Assembly (NCBI RefSeq): GCF_003855255.1
Contig: NZ_CP034072.1
Location: 5,607,705 to 5,671,704, forward strand
Length of the DNA: 64,000 bases
Direction of reading: 5' to 3'
Source: Mycolicibacterium nivoides
GTDB lineage: Bacteria > Actinomycetota > Actinomycetes > Mycobacteriales > Mycobacteriaceae
The translations under genes and the position numbers were made by a program. Below the pieces are notes generated by a model. That model saw only the letters and a program-made list of their open reading frames with translations. It was not told where the DNA came from and searched no databases. Positions 41,658 to 50,430 of this stretch are shown in pieces. Each line of letters begins with the position of its first letter. Position 1 is the first letter of the stretch.

Positions 41658-42584
41658 GTGAACACAGCCACGTCTACCACGACGCGGCGAGCAGGCGCCT
41701 GGGTCTTGGCCCACCTGGCCCAACGCCTGCTGCCGCTGGTCCCCACCCCGCGCAGCTTCAGTTCCGCAACGCGGTCCGTCGCCCCACCGGAGGTCGTCGA
41801 TGTCGCGACGCGCCACGGCGCTGTCCGGTGCTTCATCTATTCACCCCACCCAGAGGCCGCACTCGCCAAGACCGGTCCGGACGGGCCACCAGTCAACCTG
41901 CACCTGCACGGCGGCGCCTTCATCGTGCGCAACCCACGGCAAGAGGAATACATCGCGCACTACATCGCGGCAGAAGTCGGAGCGGTGGTGGTCTTGGCCG
42001 ACTACGCCACGGCGCCCCAGGTGCGGTATCCGGTGGCCGAAGAGCAGTGTTTCGATGTGGCGTCGTGGATACGCTCTGAAGCCGTCGGCCGCGGCTGGGA
42101 CGCGGACCGGATGTCGGTGACGGGGGCCAGCGCCGGCGCGAAACTGGCCGTCAATGTGTGCCAACAAGCCCACCGCACAAGCGATGTCATGTTTCGCGCC
42201 ACAGCCTTGGCCTTCCCGGTCCTCGACCTCAGCCGCGCCGACCGCACCTCGGTCAAGACGCGTCCCCGCATATCGCGCAGAATCCAGCGACTGGCGATCG
42301 ACGCCTACCTCGTGGACACGAGCTGCTCGCGAGAGGCGCTGGCCTCCCCGTTGTTCGATGACGAGCTGGCAGCCGCGATGCCACCGACACTCATACTCAC
42401 CGGCGCACTCGACACGCTCGGACCAGAGGGCGACGAGTTGGCGGCACGACTGTCCAGCGCGGGCGTCCCGATCACCCACCATCGCTTTCCCGGCATCGAC
42501 CATGGCTTCGCCAAGTCAGAAGCACCTACCGCTCACGACGCGATGGAACGCATTGCCGCCCATCTCAACCGGCACCTGCGGTGA
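41658..42584 (+). CDS. Alpha/beta hydrolase, HSL (LipR-like) family
   Basis: 308 residues. HLHGGAF (oxyanion hole) near 82, nucleophile GASAG near 157, catalytic Asp in TGALDTLG near 250 and His in GIDHGFA near 280. Members hydrolyse short-chain esters of lipids or terpenoids. GTG 41658 is the start. Together with the SDRs, WS/DGAT and FadD it resembles the mymA locus of M. tuberculosis, where LipR holds this place. Preceded by a promoter-like segment that recurs upstream of the following SDR. Confidence 0.85.
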   Translation: MNTATSTTTRRAGAWVLAHLAQRLLPLVPTPRSFSSATRSVAPPEVVDVATRHGAVRCFIYSPHPEAALAKTGPDGPPVNLHLHGGAFIVRNPRQEEYIAHYIAAEVGAVVVLADYATAPQVRYPVAEEQCFDVASWIRSEAVGRGWDADRMSVTGASAGAKLAVNVCQQAHRTSDVMFRATALAFPVLDLSRADRTSVKTRPRISRRIQRLAIDAYLVDTSCSREALASPLFDDELAAAMPPTLILTGALDTLGPEGDELAARLSSAGVPITHHRFPGIDHGFAKSEAPTAHDAMERIAAHLNRHLR

Positions 42585-42609
42585 GAGTCGGTTAGCGCGT
42601 CGCGACAAC

Positions 42610-42627
42610 CCAACACCTACATGTTGG
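42610..42627. promoter_or_regulatory. Inverted repeat upstream of SDR gene
   Basis: CCAACA, six bases, TGTTGG: perfect 6-bp arms 48 bases before the SDR start. It may bind the PucR-type regulator encoded 2 kb downstream. Inferred from symmetry alone. Confidence 0.3.
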
Positions 42628-42674
42628 TGCGTTCGCACGAGCGGGCGGACCCGTCGCCTCCTTAGCTTGCTTCT

Positions 42675-43523
42675 ATGCCTAGAACTGGATCCCGACTCAA
42701 GACCGCCGACCTCACCGATCGAGTTGTGGTGGTCACCGGCGCCGGCAGCGGTATCGGCCGCGAGGTGGCGCTGTTGTGTGCCCGGCGGCACGCCCGCCTG
42801 GCGCTATGTGACATCAACGAGGCAGCGCTCGACGGCACCGCCGGAATGGCTGAGAAGCTGGGCGTCGAGGTGCTGACCTATCAGGTCGACGTGTCCGATG
42901 CCGATTCGATGATTCGGTTCGCGCACGCGACCTTCGAACATTTCGGCCAGGTCGACCTGTTGGTCAACAACGCCGGAGTCGGTCTGGTCGGGGGCTTCCT
43001 GGACACCAACGTCAAAGATTGGCAATGGTTGATCAACATCAACCTCATGGGTGTGGTGCACAGCTGCGATGCATTCTTACCCGGCATGATCGAATCAGGG
43101 CGCGGCGGCCACGTCGTCAATCTGTCCTCGGCCGCGGGCCTCCTGGCCAATCCCCAGCTGACCGCCTACAGCGCTACCAAGTTCGCGGTGCTCGGGTTGT
43201 CCGAAGCGCTGCGCATGGAGCTGAAGCCGCATGGCATCGGTGTCACCGCGGTATGCCCCGGCATCATCAACACCGCCATCACGCAGAACAGCGTCATCCG
43301 CGGCGCCGCGGATGTTGACGCTCGGCGCAAGCACCTCGTGTCGACCTACCAGAAGCGCGGGTACACCCCGGAGCGCGTCGCAAAGAATATCTTGCGCGCA
43401 GTCGCCCGCAACCGCGCCGTGGCGCCAGTCGCCTCGGAAGCACATGTGATGTACGTGCTCTCGCGCACCGCGCCACCGCTGGCCCGTTGGCTCGCGGCAC
43501 GCGCGGCAGAATTTTCCAAGTGA
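42675..43523 (+). CDS. Short-chain dehydrogenase (SadH/Rv3085-like)
   Basis: 282 residues. TGAGSGIGRE cofactor motif, NNAGVGLVGG near 103, NLSSAAG near 152 (catalytic Ser) and YSATK near 166. Arg-rich C-terminal part (RVAKNILRAVARNRA) as in mycobacterial SDRs of lipid operons. It oxidises a hydroxyl or reduces a keto group with NAD(P). Second gene after the hydrolase with its own promoter-like region. Exact substrate unknown; mymA comparison suggests modified fatty acids. Confidence 0.87.
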   Translation: MPRTGSRLKTADLTDRVVVVTGAGSGIGREVALLCARRHARLALCDINEAALDGTAGMAEKLGVEVLTYQVDVSDADSMIRFAHATFEHFGQVDLLVNNAGVGLVGGFLDTNVKDWQWLININLMGVVHSCDAFLPGMIESGRGGHVVNLSSAAGLLANPQLTAYSATKFAVLGLSEALRMELKPHGIGVTAVCPGIINTAITQNSVIRGAADVDARRKHLVSTYQKRGYTPERVAKNILRAVARNRAVAPVASEAHVMYVLSRTAPPLARWLAARAAEFSK

Positions 43524-43546
43524 CAAACCATAATTGAGGACGGGAC

Positions 43547-44335
43547 ATGAAACTGAACGGCCGCAGCGCCCTGGTGACCGGAGCGACGGGTGGCATTGGC
43601 CGTGCCATCGCACGCGAACTCGCCGGACGAGGCTCCGCACTCACCGTGACGGGCCGACGCGAGCCGGCACTACACAAACTGGTCGACGAGCTCGGACCGC
43701 CCGCCTGCGCCTTGACCGCTGATCTCAGCCGCCTCGACGAAGCGGACGACCTGATGGACCGTGCCGGCGAGGTGGACATTCTCGTCGCCAACGCGGGCGT
43801 CGGTATCCCGCAGGATCTCACGATGCTGAGCGACAGCGAGATCGAGGAGGCGGTGCGCGTCAACCTGCTGGCCCCCACCGCACTCGCGCGTGCGGCGGCG
43901 ATATCGATGAAACGCCGCGGCCGGGGCCACATCGTCTTCATCTCGTCGGGCGCCGGCCTCATCGCGACGCCGGGGAACGGCGCGGTGTACACCGCCACGA
44001 AATGGGGATTGCGCGGGCTGGGACTTGCCCTACGCCAAGAGCTGCACGGTACCGGCGTCGGCGTCTCCACAATCTTTCCCGGCCCGATCCGTGACGCCGG
44101 GATGCTGGCGGACACGGGAGTCACCCTTCCGCGAGCATTCGGCACGAGTTCGCCCGACGATGTCGCGCGGGCAGTCGCCGGGGCGATCGAGCGCGGCACC
44201 CCGGAGACGACGGTTGCGTCGGCCGGCGTGCGGCTGCTGGCCGGGATCGGTTTCGTCGCACCGGTTCTGATCGGAGACCTCGCGCGCCTGGCCGGCGTCG
44301 GGCGGGTTCGCGACGCCATGCTCGGGCGCCGGTAA
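43547..44335 (+). CDS. Short-chain dehydrogenase/reductase
   Basis: 262 residues. TGATGGIGRA near the N-terminus, VANAGVGIPQ near 80, ISSGAG near 130 and YTATKWGLRG near 146. The ATG follows 23 bases after the preceding SDR, so the pair forms one unit. A C-terminal hydrophobic stretch (LLAGIGFVAPVLIGDLARLAG) may let it sit at a membrane. Function is inferred from family only. Confidence 0.85.
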   Translation: MKLNGRSALVTGATGGIGRAIARELAGRGSALTVTGRREPALHKLVDELGPPACALTADLSRLDEADDLMDRAGEVDILVANAGVGIPQDLTMLSDSEIEEAVRVNLLAPTALARAAAISMKRRGRGHIVFISSGAGLIATPGNGAVYTATKWGLRGLGLALRQELHGTGVGVSTIFPGPIRDAGMLADTGVTLPRAFGTSSPDDVARAVAGAIERGTPETTVASAGVRLLAGIGFVAPVLIGDLARLAGVGRVRDAMLGRR

Positions 44336-44361
44336 CACGGGCGCCGGCACGAGCACGTCGA

Positions 44362-45687
44362 TCAGTTGGCCGGCCGCAACGAATCGGCCTGCGCGGGAAC
44401 CGTCGTTCCGGAAGCGGAGGTTTCGGCGACGACGTCGGCCAGGGCCAGTGCGACGCGCAGCTCGAGCGTGCGCCGCTCCAAGGACCTTCCCAACAGCTCC
44501 TCTGCCTGCCGGATCCGATAGGCGACCGTGTTGTCGTGGACGTGAAGTCGTTTGGCCGTTCGTCCGCGACTGCAGTTCTCGTCGAGATAGGCGCGCACCG
44601 TGGCGGCGAGCCGTCGCGTGGTTTCGTCCGCCGCACCCAGTGGCCCGAGCTCTCGTCGCACGAACTGCCGCGCCTGGTCCAGGTTGGCTGTTGCGATCGC
44701 CCTCAGCACGACATTGTCGTAACGGGTGACACTGCCGGCCGGGCGGTCGGCGAGTCGCGCGACACGTTGCGCCTCAACCGCTTCCACGTAACTGGAGCGA
44801 AACCCCGCGATGCCCGGTGCCGGCTCGCCGATCGCGACGCGTACACCCGGCGCGTTGGCCGTCCGAAACCGCAACTCGTCCAATACTTTCGATGGAATGT
44901 GACTGTGTGAGCTGATCCAAGCCGCGGTCGACAGGATTCCGAGCGGATGCACGAGAGGCTTCTGATTGCCGATCGCGGAGGCGATATCGCGGATCGCGGA
45001 CTCGAGAATGGCTTGTGTGTTGCGGCCTTCTTCATGGGATTCGAGCCATGCGATCGCGGCGACGTGGACCCGGCGGACATCGTGGCGGAGTCGCCGCGTT
45101 GCCACGTCGGTGTCGATGGGTTCCCCGGCCAGGATGGTGCCGATGGTCTCGGCCTGGCTGGCGGCGGCGCTACGCAACCAACGGTCACGCTCGGCGGTGT
45201 ACGCCGCCTCTACCAGGCACAGCGCGGCGTCGACATAGGCGAACATCCATGCGCCACCCAGCTCCGATGCCAGGCGCAGTTCCTCGGCGTTGCTCGCGTG
45301 CCGCTCAACGATCGCGTTGAAGTGAGTCGACGTTGCGGCATGCGCGAGACGATAGCTGCGCATGAGCGTGGTGAGCGGTATGCCGTGTTGTGCCCCATCC
45401 CGCGCATAATCGAGAGTCGGCGCCTGCAGCTGTGTCGCCTGGGCGGGATCGGCCCCAGCCGACAACACCTGACCGAAGTCGCGAATGCTCGCCTCGGTGC
45501 TCGCACGATTGACCTCGAGGGCCTGTTCGTTGACGAGTAGGTCGGCGAGCCGCGCCTGCGTGTAATCGTTCACCGCTGCTGAGATTTCACCGGCACGGTC
45601 GATCAATTCGGCAGCGGCAGGACGCAACACCGCCCGCCACACGCGCTGCTGCGCGTCATCCTTCACGCCCGCCCAGGCCGGCTCCAT
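44362..45687 (-). CDS. PucR-type regulator with RsbRD-like N-domain
   Basis: 441 residues. The N-terminal part (about 15-150) resembles the RsbT co-antagonist N-terminal domain seen in mycobacterial CdaR/PucR relatives. A GGDEF-like middle follows, then the C-terminal PucR HTH (TAKRLHVHDNTVAYRIRQAEEL, about 370-400). It is the only regulator inside the lipid gene group and converges on the second SDR. It probably controls the hydrolase-SDR and WS/DGAT-FadD units (inference). The ATG at 45687 is opposite the WS/DGAT upstream region. Confidence 0.85.
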   Translation of the reverse strand: MEPAWAGVKDDAQQRVWRAVLRPAAAELIDRAGEISAAVNDYTQARLADLLVNEQALEVNRASTEASIRDFGQVLSAGADPAQATQLQAPTLDYARDGAQHGIPLTTLMRSYRLAHAATSTHFNAIVERHASNAEELRLASELGGAWMFAYVDAALCLVEAAYTAERDRWLRSAAASQAETIGTILAGEPIDTDVATRRLRHDVRRVHVAAIAWLESHEEGRNTQAILESAIRDIASAIGNQKPLVHPLGILSTAAWISSHSHIPSKVLDELRFRTANAPGVRVAIGEPAPGIAGFRSSYVEAVEAQRVARLADRPAGSVTRYDNVVLRAIATANLDQARQFVRRELGPLGAADETTRRLAATVRAYLDENCSRGRTAKRLHVHDNTVAYRIRQAEELLGRSLERRTLELRVALALADVVAETSASGTTVPAQADSLRPAN

Positions 45688-45802
45688 GCAGTGCACGGTA
45701 GCGCCCGCCCCGACCGGCGGTGCGCAAATTGAACAACCACCCGGCACAGCGTTGGCGCACGCAGACAAGAGAATGCCGCCCCCACCGGCGGACGATCTTC
45801 GC

Positions 45803-47302
45803 ATGCGACAACTGACCAGCCTCGACACACAGTTCCTGGCCATGGAGAACGACCGGGTCCAGGGCCACGTCAGCGTCCTCGGCATCTATGACTCCCACAC
45901 CGCATCGGGTGAACCCCTTGATGCCGCACTGGTTCGTGGGCTGATCAGCGAACGTCTGCACCTGCTGCCCACCTTCCGCTGGCGCCTCGCCCAGGTGCCG
46001 TTCGCGCTGGACTACCCGTACTGGATCGACGACGGCTCGTTCGACATCGAGTACCACGTCCGCGAGGAGGCGCTGCCCGCACCGGGCGATCAGCGTCAGC
46101 TCGCCGAGCAGGTGGCGCGAATCATCGGCCGCCAACTCGACCGGGCCCGCCCGCTCTGGGAGGTGTACGTCATCCACGGACTCGACGACGGCGGCGTGGC
46201 GGTGCTGACGAAGATGCACCATGCCGCGGTCGACGGAGTCTCCGGCGCCGAGGTCATGAGCATCCTTCTCGATGACACCACCGGGGGCGGACGCGAGCCG
46301 GCACCCACCATCGCCGCGGAAAACTACCCGTCGGAGGTGGAGATGCTCGGCCGCGGTCTGCTCGGACTGGCGAGCCAGCCGCTGCGGGTCCTGCGCGCCG
46401 GCCCCACGGCGCTGCCGCATCTCGACGACGTCCCGACGATCCGTCATCTGCCGGGAGTCAAGGCCATCGCGCGCAGCAGCCGGCTGGTCAAACGCGCCCT
46501 GCGACCCGGCGCCGGCGGGCCGGGCCTGCGGGGCAGCGATGTCAACGCGCCCCGGACCAGGTTCCAGGCACGGGTGTCGCCGCACCGCCGCGTCGCATTC
46601 GGCTCGATGTCGCTTGCCGAAGTCAAGGCCGTCAAGAACGCCCTCGGCTGCACCGTCAACGACGTCGTCCTGGCGATCTGCACCGCAGGGCTGCGATCCT
46701 GGCTCGACAAGCAAGGTGAGCTGCCCGATCAACCCCTCGCCAGCTTCATCCCGATGTCGGTACGGACGCCCGAGCAGCAAGGCACCTTCGGCAACCGGGT
46801 CTCGGTGATGATCACCGAGTTGCCCACCGATACGGCGGATCCCGTCGAGCGCGTGCGCCGGATCAACGAATCGATGCACGCCGCCAAGGAACGCCAGCGT
46901 GCGCTTCCTGCCTCGCTGCTGCAGGACGCCAACCACTTCATCCCGCCCGCCCTGTTCGCTCAGGCGGCCCGGTCGCTGTCGCGGTTGGCCGGCATGCGTG
47001 GCCTCAATCAGCCGGCGAACGTGATGATCTCGAACGTCCCCGGACCGGCTACGCCGCTGTATCTCGGTGGCGCGCGCCAGCGCGCACAGTTTCCGGTTTC
47101 CGGAGTGCTCGACGGTATCGGCATCAACATCACCGTGATGAGCTACCAGGATTCACTCGAGTTCGGAATCGTCGTGGACCGCGAACTCGTCGATGACCCG
47201 TGGCCGATCCTGGCCGCACTCGGCGACGGCCTGGAGGAGCTGCGCAACGCCACCCAGACGCCGAAGCCCAAGACCCGGAGCCGTCGGAAGGCGACGTCGT
47301 GA
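45803..47302 (+). CDS. Wax ester synthase/diacylglycerol acyltransferase (WS/DGAT)
   Basis: 499 residues. HHAAVDG at 139-145 is the catalytic HHxxxDG motif, in two-domain acyltransferase form; PLWEVYVIHGL and the C-terminal LSNVPGP-like MISNVPGPATPLYLGGA also match. It transfers acyl groups from acyl-CoA to alcohols or diacylglycerol, making storage or cell-envelope lipids at the membrane. ATG 45803 is chosen, because the conserved LTSLDTQFLAME block starts immediately. It overlaps the FadD gene by four bases (GTGA), so the two are cotranscribed. Confidence 0.92.
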   Translation: MRQLTSLDTQFLAMENDRVQGHVSVLGIYDSHTASGEPLDAALVRGLISERLHLLPTFRWRLAQVPFALDYPYWIDDGSFDIEYHVREEALPAPGDQRQLAEQVARIIGRQLDRARPLWEVYVIHGLDDGGVAVLTKMHHAAVDGVSGAEVMSILLDDTTGGGREPAPTIAAENYPSEVEMLGRGLLGLASQPLRVLRAGPTALPHLDDVPTIRHLPGVKAIARSSRLVKRALRPGAGGPGLRGSDVNAPRTRFQARVSPHRRVAFGSMSLAEVKAVKNALGCTVNDVVLAICTAGLRSWLDKQGELPDQPLASFIPMSVRTPEQQGTFGNRVSVMITELPTDTADPVERVRRINESMHAAKERQRALPASLLQDANHFIPPALFAQAARSLSRLAGMRGLNQPANVMISNVPGPATPLYLGGARQRAQFPVSGVLDGIGINITVMSYQDSLEFGIVVDRELVDDPWPILAALGDGLEELRNATQTPKPKTRSRRKATS

Positions 47303-48915
47303 TCGGAAACATGTTGGGCAGCAACAGCATGGATGACTATCCGCTCACACTGACGAGCATCGTGGACCGCGCTGAGCGCTTTTACGCCGACGTGGATGTC
47401 GTATCGCGCCGCCCTTCCGGGGCGGTATCGCGCACCACTTTCGGCAACTGCGCGGTTCGTGCACGTCGTGTTGCGGGTGCACTGAGTGCCTTGGGCGTTC
47501 GTGAAGGCGATCCGGTGGCCACGCTGTTGTGGAACCAGAGTGAACACCTTGAGCTGTATTTCGCGGTGCCCGCCATGGGTGCGGTCATCCACACCCTCAA
47601 CCCCCGGCTGTTCCCCGACGAACTCGCGTTCATCGCCGAGGACGCCGGAGACCAGGTGATCGTCGTCGACGAGTCCCTGCTGGAGGTGTTCGAAACCTTC
47701 CGCGCTGGACACGATTTCCGCCACGTCATCGTCGTCACCCACGACACGGTCGCCCCGGCCGGAACCCTCGATTACGAAGCCCTGCTCGCCGACGCCGAAC
47801 CGGCCGAGTGGCCCATCCTCGACGAACATCGCGCGGCGGCCATGTGCTACACCTCCGGCACCACCGGTCGGCCCAAAGGGGTGGTGTACTCGCATCGAGC
47901 GCTGGTGCTGCACTCGCTCGTCGCGGCGCTGCCCGACCAACTGTCCGTATCAGCCAGGGACACAGTCCTTCCCGTCGTTCCGATGTTCCACGCCAACGCG
48001 TGGGGCCTGCCGTACGCCGCGGCGTTGGCGGGGGCACGCCTGGTCCTGCCCGGCCCCCGGCTCGATCCGGAGAGCATCCTCGACCTGTGTGCCGTCGAGC
48101 GGGTCACCATGACCGCGGGTGTGCCGACGGTGTGGATGGGCATGCTCGCCGCCATCGACGCCGAACCGAGCCGGTGGGAATTGTCGGAGCTCAACCGCCT
48201 GATCGTGGGAGGCGCCGCCGTGCCCCGGTCGATGTTCGAGGGCTTCGACCACCACGGACTCACCGTCGTGCAGGCCTGGGGAATGACGGAGACCGCTCCC
48301 CTGGGCGCGGTCTGCCGCCCGCCGGCGCGCCTCGATGAGGGCGAACGGGACGAGCAGTACGACTACCGCATGCGGCAGGGTGTCGCCACCCCGTTCTTCG
48401 ACATCCGCGCCCGCGACGAACACGGCGAAACCATCGCCTGGGACGACGCCGCCATGGGTGAGCTCGAAGTGCGCGGCCCCTGGGTCGCGGGCAGCTACCA
48501 CGGCGGCCGGGGCGCGGACAGTTTCACCCCGGACGGCTGGTTCAAGACCGGCGACGTGGTACGCATCGACCCACACGGCTGCGTCCGGATCTGCGACCGC
48601 TCAAAAGATTTGGTGAAATCCGGCGGCGAGTGGATCTCCTCGGTAGACCTGGAGAACCAGCTGATGTCGCACCCGGCGGTCGCGCAGGCCGCCGTGATCG
48701 CCGTGCCCGACGAACGCTGGGGCGAGCGGCCTCTGGCCGTGGTGGTGCTTCAGGACGGGGGCCACGCGTCGGCCGAAGCCCTACGCGAGCACCTCGCCCG
48801 GGACTTCGCCAAGTGGCAGCTGCCCGACCGCTTCGAGTTCGTCGAAGCGATTCCCTGCACTGCCACCGGCAAATTCAAGAAATCCGAACTCCGCAACCTG
48901 TTCTTGACAGCCTGA
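47299..48915 (+). CDS. Long-chain-fatty-acid-CoA ligase-type FadD
   Basis: 538 residues. AMP-binding motif YTSGTTGRPKGV near 193, GWFKTGDV near 414 and C-terminal KSGGEWISSVDLENQ; the final part contains TATGKFKKSELR with the catalytic Lys. It activates a carboxylic acid to acyl-CoA (via acyl-AMP). The GTG at 47299 overlaps the WS/DGAT stop and has AAGG upstream; ATG 47311 is possible. FadD13-like by context: pairing with a WS/DGAT and LipR-like hydrolase resembles mymA. Confidence 0.92.
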   Translation: MIGNMLGSNSMDDYPLTLTSIVDRAERFYADVDVVSRRPSGAVSRTTFGNCAVRARRVAGALSALGVREGDPVATLLWNQSEHLELYFAVPAMGAVIHTLNPRLFPDELAFIAEDAGDQVIVVDESLLEVFETFRAGHDFRHVIVVTHDTVAPAGTLDYEALLADAEPAEWPILDEHRAAAMCYTSGTTGRPKGVVYSHRALVLHSLVAALPDQLSVSARDTVLPVVPMFHANAWGLPYAAALAGARLVLPGPRLDPESILDLCAVERVTMTAGVPTVWMGMLAAIDAEPSRWELSELNRLIVGGAAVPRSMFEGFDHHGLTVVQAWGMTETAPLGAVCRPPARLDEGERDEQYDYRMRQGVATPFFDIRARDEHGETIAWDDAAMGELEVRGPWVAGSYHGGRGADSFTPDGWFKTGDVVRIDPHGCVRICDRSKDLVKSGGEWISSVDLENQLMSHPAVAQAAVIAVPDERWGERPLAVVVLQDGGHASAEALREHLARDFAKWQLPDRFEFVEAIPCTATGKFKKSELRNLFLTA

Positions 48916-48929
48916 AAGGAAACAAACAG

Positions 48930-49526
48930 ATGAGCCGCTACGACATCACCCAGACCAACCGAGCCGTGGAGCGACTGATCGAGTCGACGGACAACCCACG
49001 TCACCTCTACATGCTGCACTCCTACAACCGGCACCGCTACCTGGAGATGGCCGGACGCTATGAGGAGATCTTCGCCCCGGACATGACCGTCGAAAAGCCG
49101 GTCTACCACTTCAACATGCTCGGCAAGAGCGTCACCGTGGAAGGCACCGAGGCGGTCATGGGGCTGTACCACGCGTGGAAGGACACCGCCCAGTGCATCT
49201 TCTACGCCGACGACGAGAAGCTGGCCATCAGCGACGACATGATCGTGTCGACGTCATACATCTACCAGCAGACACCCGGGGTCCTCCTCGCCGCCGAAGG
49301 AGTGCCGGCCGACCCCGAGGCCACCTATCTGGTCAAGACCGCCGAGCACATGATCTGGCCCTACGAGAACGGCCGGCTGGTCGGTGAAGATGTCTGGGAG
49401 TACGACGAGACGGCACGGGAATTCATTCAGCTCGATCCGGCCGATGTCCTCACCGTCGAACAGTCGGCGAAGCTGCTCGATCCGCTGATCAAACCGCTGC
49501 CGGAGCGCAATCCGTTCCTCGTGTGA
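48930..49526 (+). CDS. NTF2-like fold protein
   Basis: 198 residues, no signal peptide. Aromatic-rich core (YMLHSYNRHRYLEMAGRYEEIFAPDMTVEKPVYHF, in two parts) with an alpha-plus-beta cone pattern resembles SnoaL/NTF2-like proteins that bind or modify hydrophobic substrates. An AAAGGA ribosome site precedes the ATG, which is 14 bases after FadD, so it belongs to the same operon. Probably an enzyme or binding protein in the lipid pathway; function unknown. Not closely like the repeats of the giant protein. Confidence 0.65.
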   Translation: MSRYDITQTNRAVERLIESTDNPRHLYMLHSYNRHRYLEMAGRYEEIFAPDMTVEKPVYHFNMLGKSVTVEGTEAVMGLYHAWKDTAQCIFYADDEKLAISDDMIVSTSYIYQQTPGVLLAAEGVPADPEATYLVKTAEHMIWPYENGRLVGEDVWEYDETAREFIQLDPADVLTVEQSAKLLDPLIKPLPERNPFLV

Positions 49527-49543
49527 CCTGGCGGTCCGTGATG

Positions 49544-49568
49544 TGTCCGCGACGGCCGTCGCGGGACA
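49544..49568. terminator. Hairpin between convergent genes
   Basis: TGTCCGCGACG (49544-49554), GC loop, CGTCGC-G-GGACA (49557-49568): an 11-bp stem with one bulged G, between the NTF2-like and membrane-protein stop codons. It lacks a U tract, so terminator activity is a guess. Confidence 0.4.
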
Positions 49569-49579
49569 GGCTCGCGCAA

Positions 49580-50359
49580 CTAGGTGGCCCGGGCCCGCAG
49601 CTCACGCCGTCGCAACAGTGCCGTGCCGAACGCGCCGAGCACCACCAGGTCAGCAGCCACCCCGCTGCTGACCGTGGCCAGCACCCAGCCCGCGACACCG
49701 GTGGCCAGCACGAACGGAGGCAGCCATTCGAACACCCGCGACCATGACGGCACCGGATGCAGCGCATGGGCCGCCTCTTTGGCCCTGGCGTATTCGGGAT
49801 AGAACTCGGTGACGGCCACCGCGAAGAAAAGTGCACCCAGCTGCAGAATCCAACCGGTCCAGAAATTGTCGGTACGGCCATAGAGCACGTCCCCGAGGAA
49901 GCCGACCGAGGCAGAGAAGCCGAAGGCCGCCGCCCAGACCGCGGTCACCACCATGTTGGTGCGCTTGAAGAGCGGCGTGTCCCAATGGTCCGGCGGCGTG
50001 ACGTCGCGGGCGTAGGCCGTCGTATACGGTCGGCCGGTCAGCAGGCTGACCAGCGCGAAGATAGCCAATGTGGCATTGGTGATCTCCCCTGACCACATCT
50101 CCAGCCAGGTTTTCTGCCCTCTGGAGGCCACCAGACCGACGGCGGCCAGCGCGACGAAGAAGGTCACTCCGAGCGCCTCCAGCACGTGCACCGGAATGTT
50201 TCGACGACGGTCCAGCACCAGCACCAGCAGTGAGAAGCCGAGCGCGCCCGACACCGCGATCTCGTAGCGGCCCGGACCGGCAAGAATGGCCATCAACGCC
50301 CACGGCAGGATTCCGGACAACGGGGAGTCCAGAAACGCATCGAGGGCTTTGCCGAGCAC
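49580..50359 (-). CDS. Conserved integral membrane protein
   Basis: 259 residues with about six membrane segments (for example ILPWALMAILAG, ALGFSLLVLVLD, VTFFVALAAVGLV, TLAIFALVSLLTG, LATGVAGWVLATVSS). Not assigned to a characterised family. Cytoplasmic loops are short and basic. GTG 50359 is the start; it is divergent from the metallo-beta-lactamase-fold gene with 71 bases between. No neighbouring gene suggests a role. Confidence 0.7.
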   Translation of the reverse strand: MLGKALDAFLDSPLSGILPWALMAILAGPGRYEIAVSGALGFSLLVLVLDRRRNIPVHVLEALGVTFFVALAAVGLVASRGQKTWLEMWSGEITNATLAIFALVSLLTGRPYTTAYARDVTPPDHWDTPLFKRTNMVVTAVWAAAFGFSASVGFLGDVLYGRTDNFWTGWILQLGALFFAVAVTEFYPEYARAKEAAHALHPVPSWSRVFEWLPPFVLATGVAGWVLATVSSGVAADLVVLGAFGTALLRRRELRARAT

Positions 50360-50430
50360 GCGACGACTGTAGGAAATGCAGCTGGGAAGTTCCCAAGACG
50401 GCGGGATCCCCTTGGGCGGACCATGGAGGC

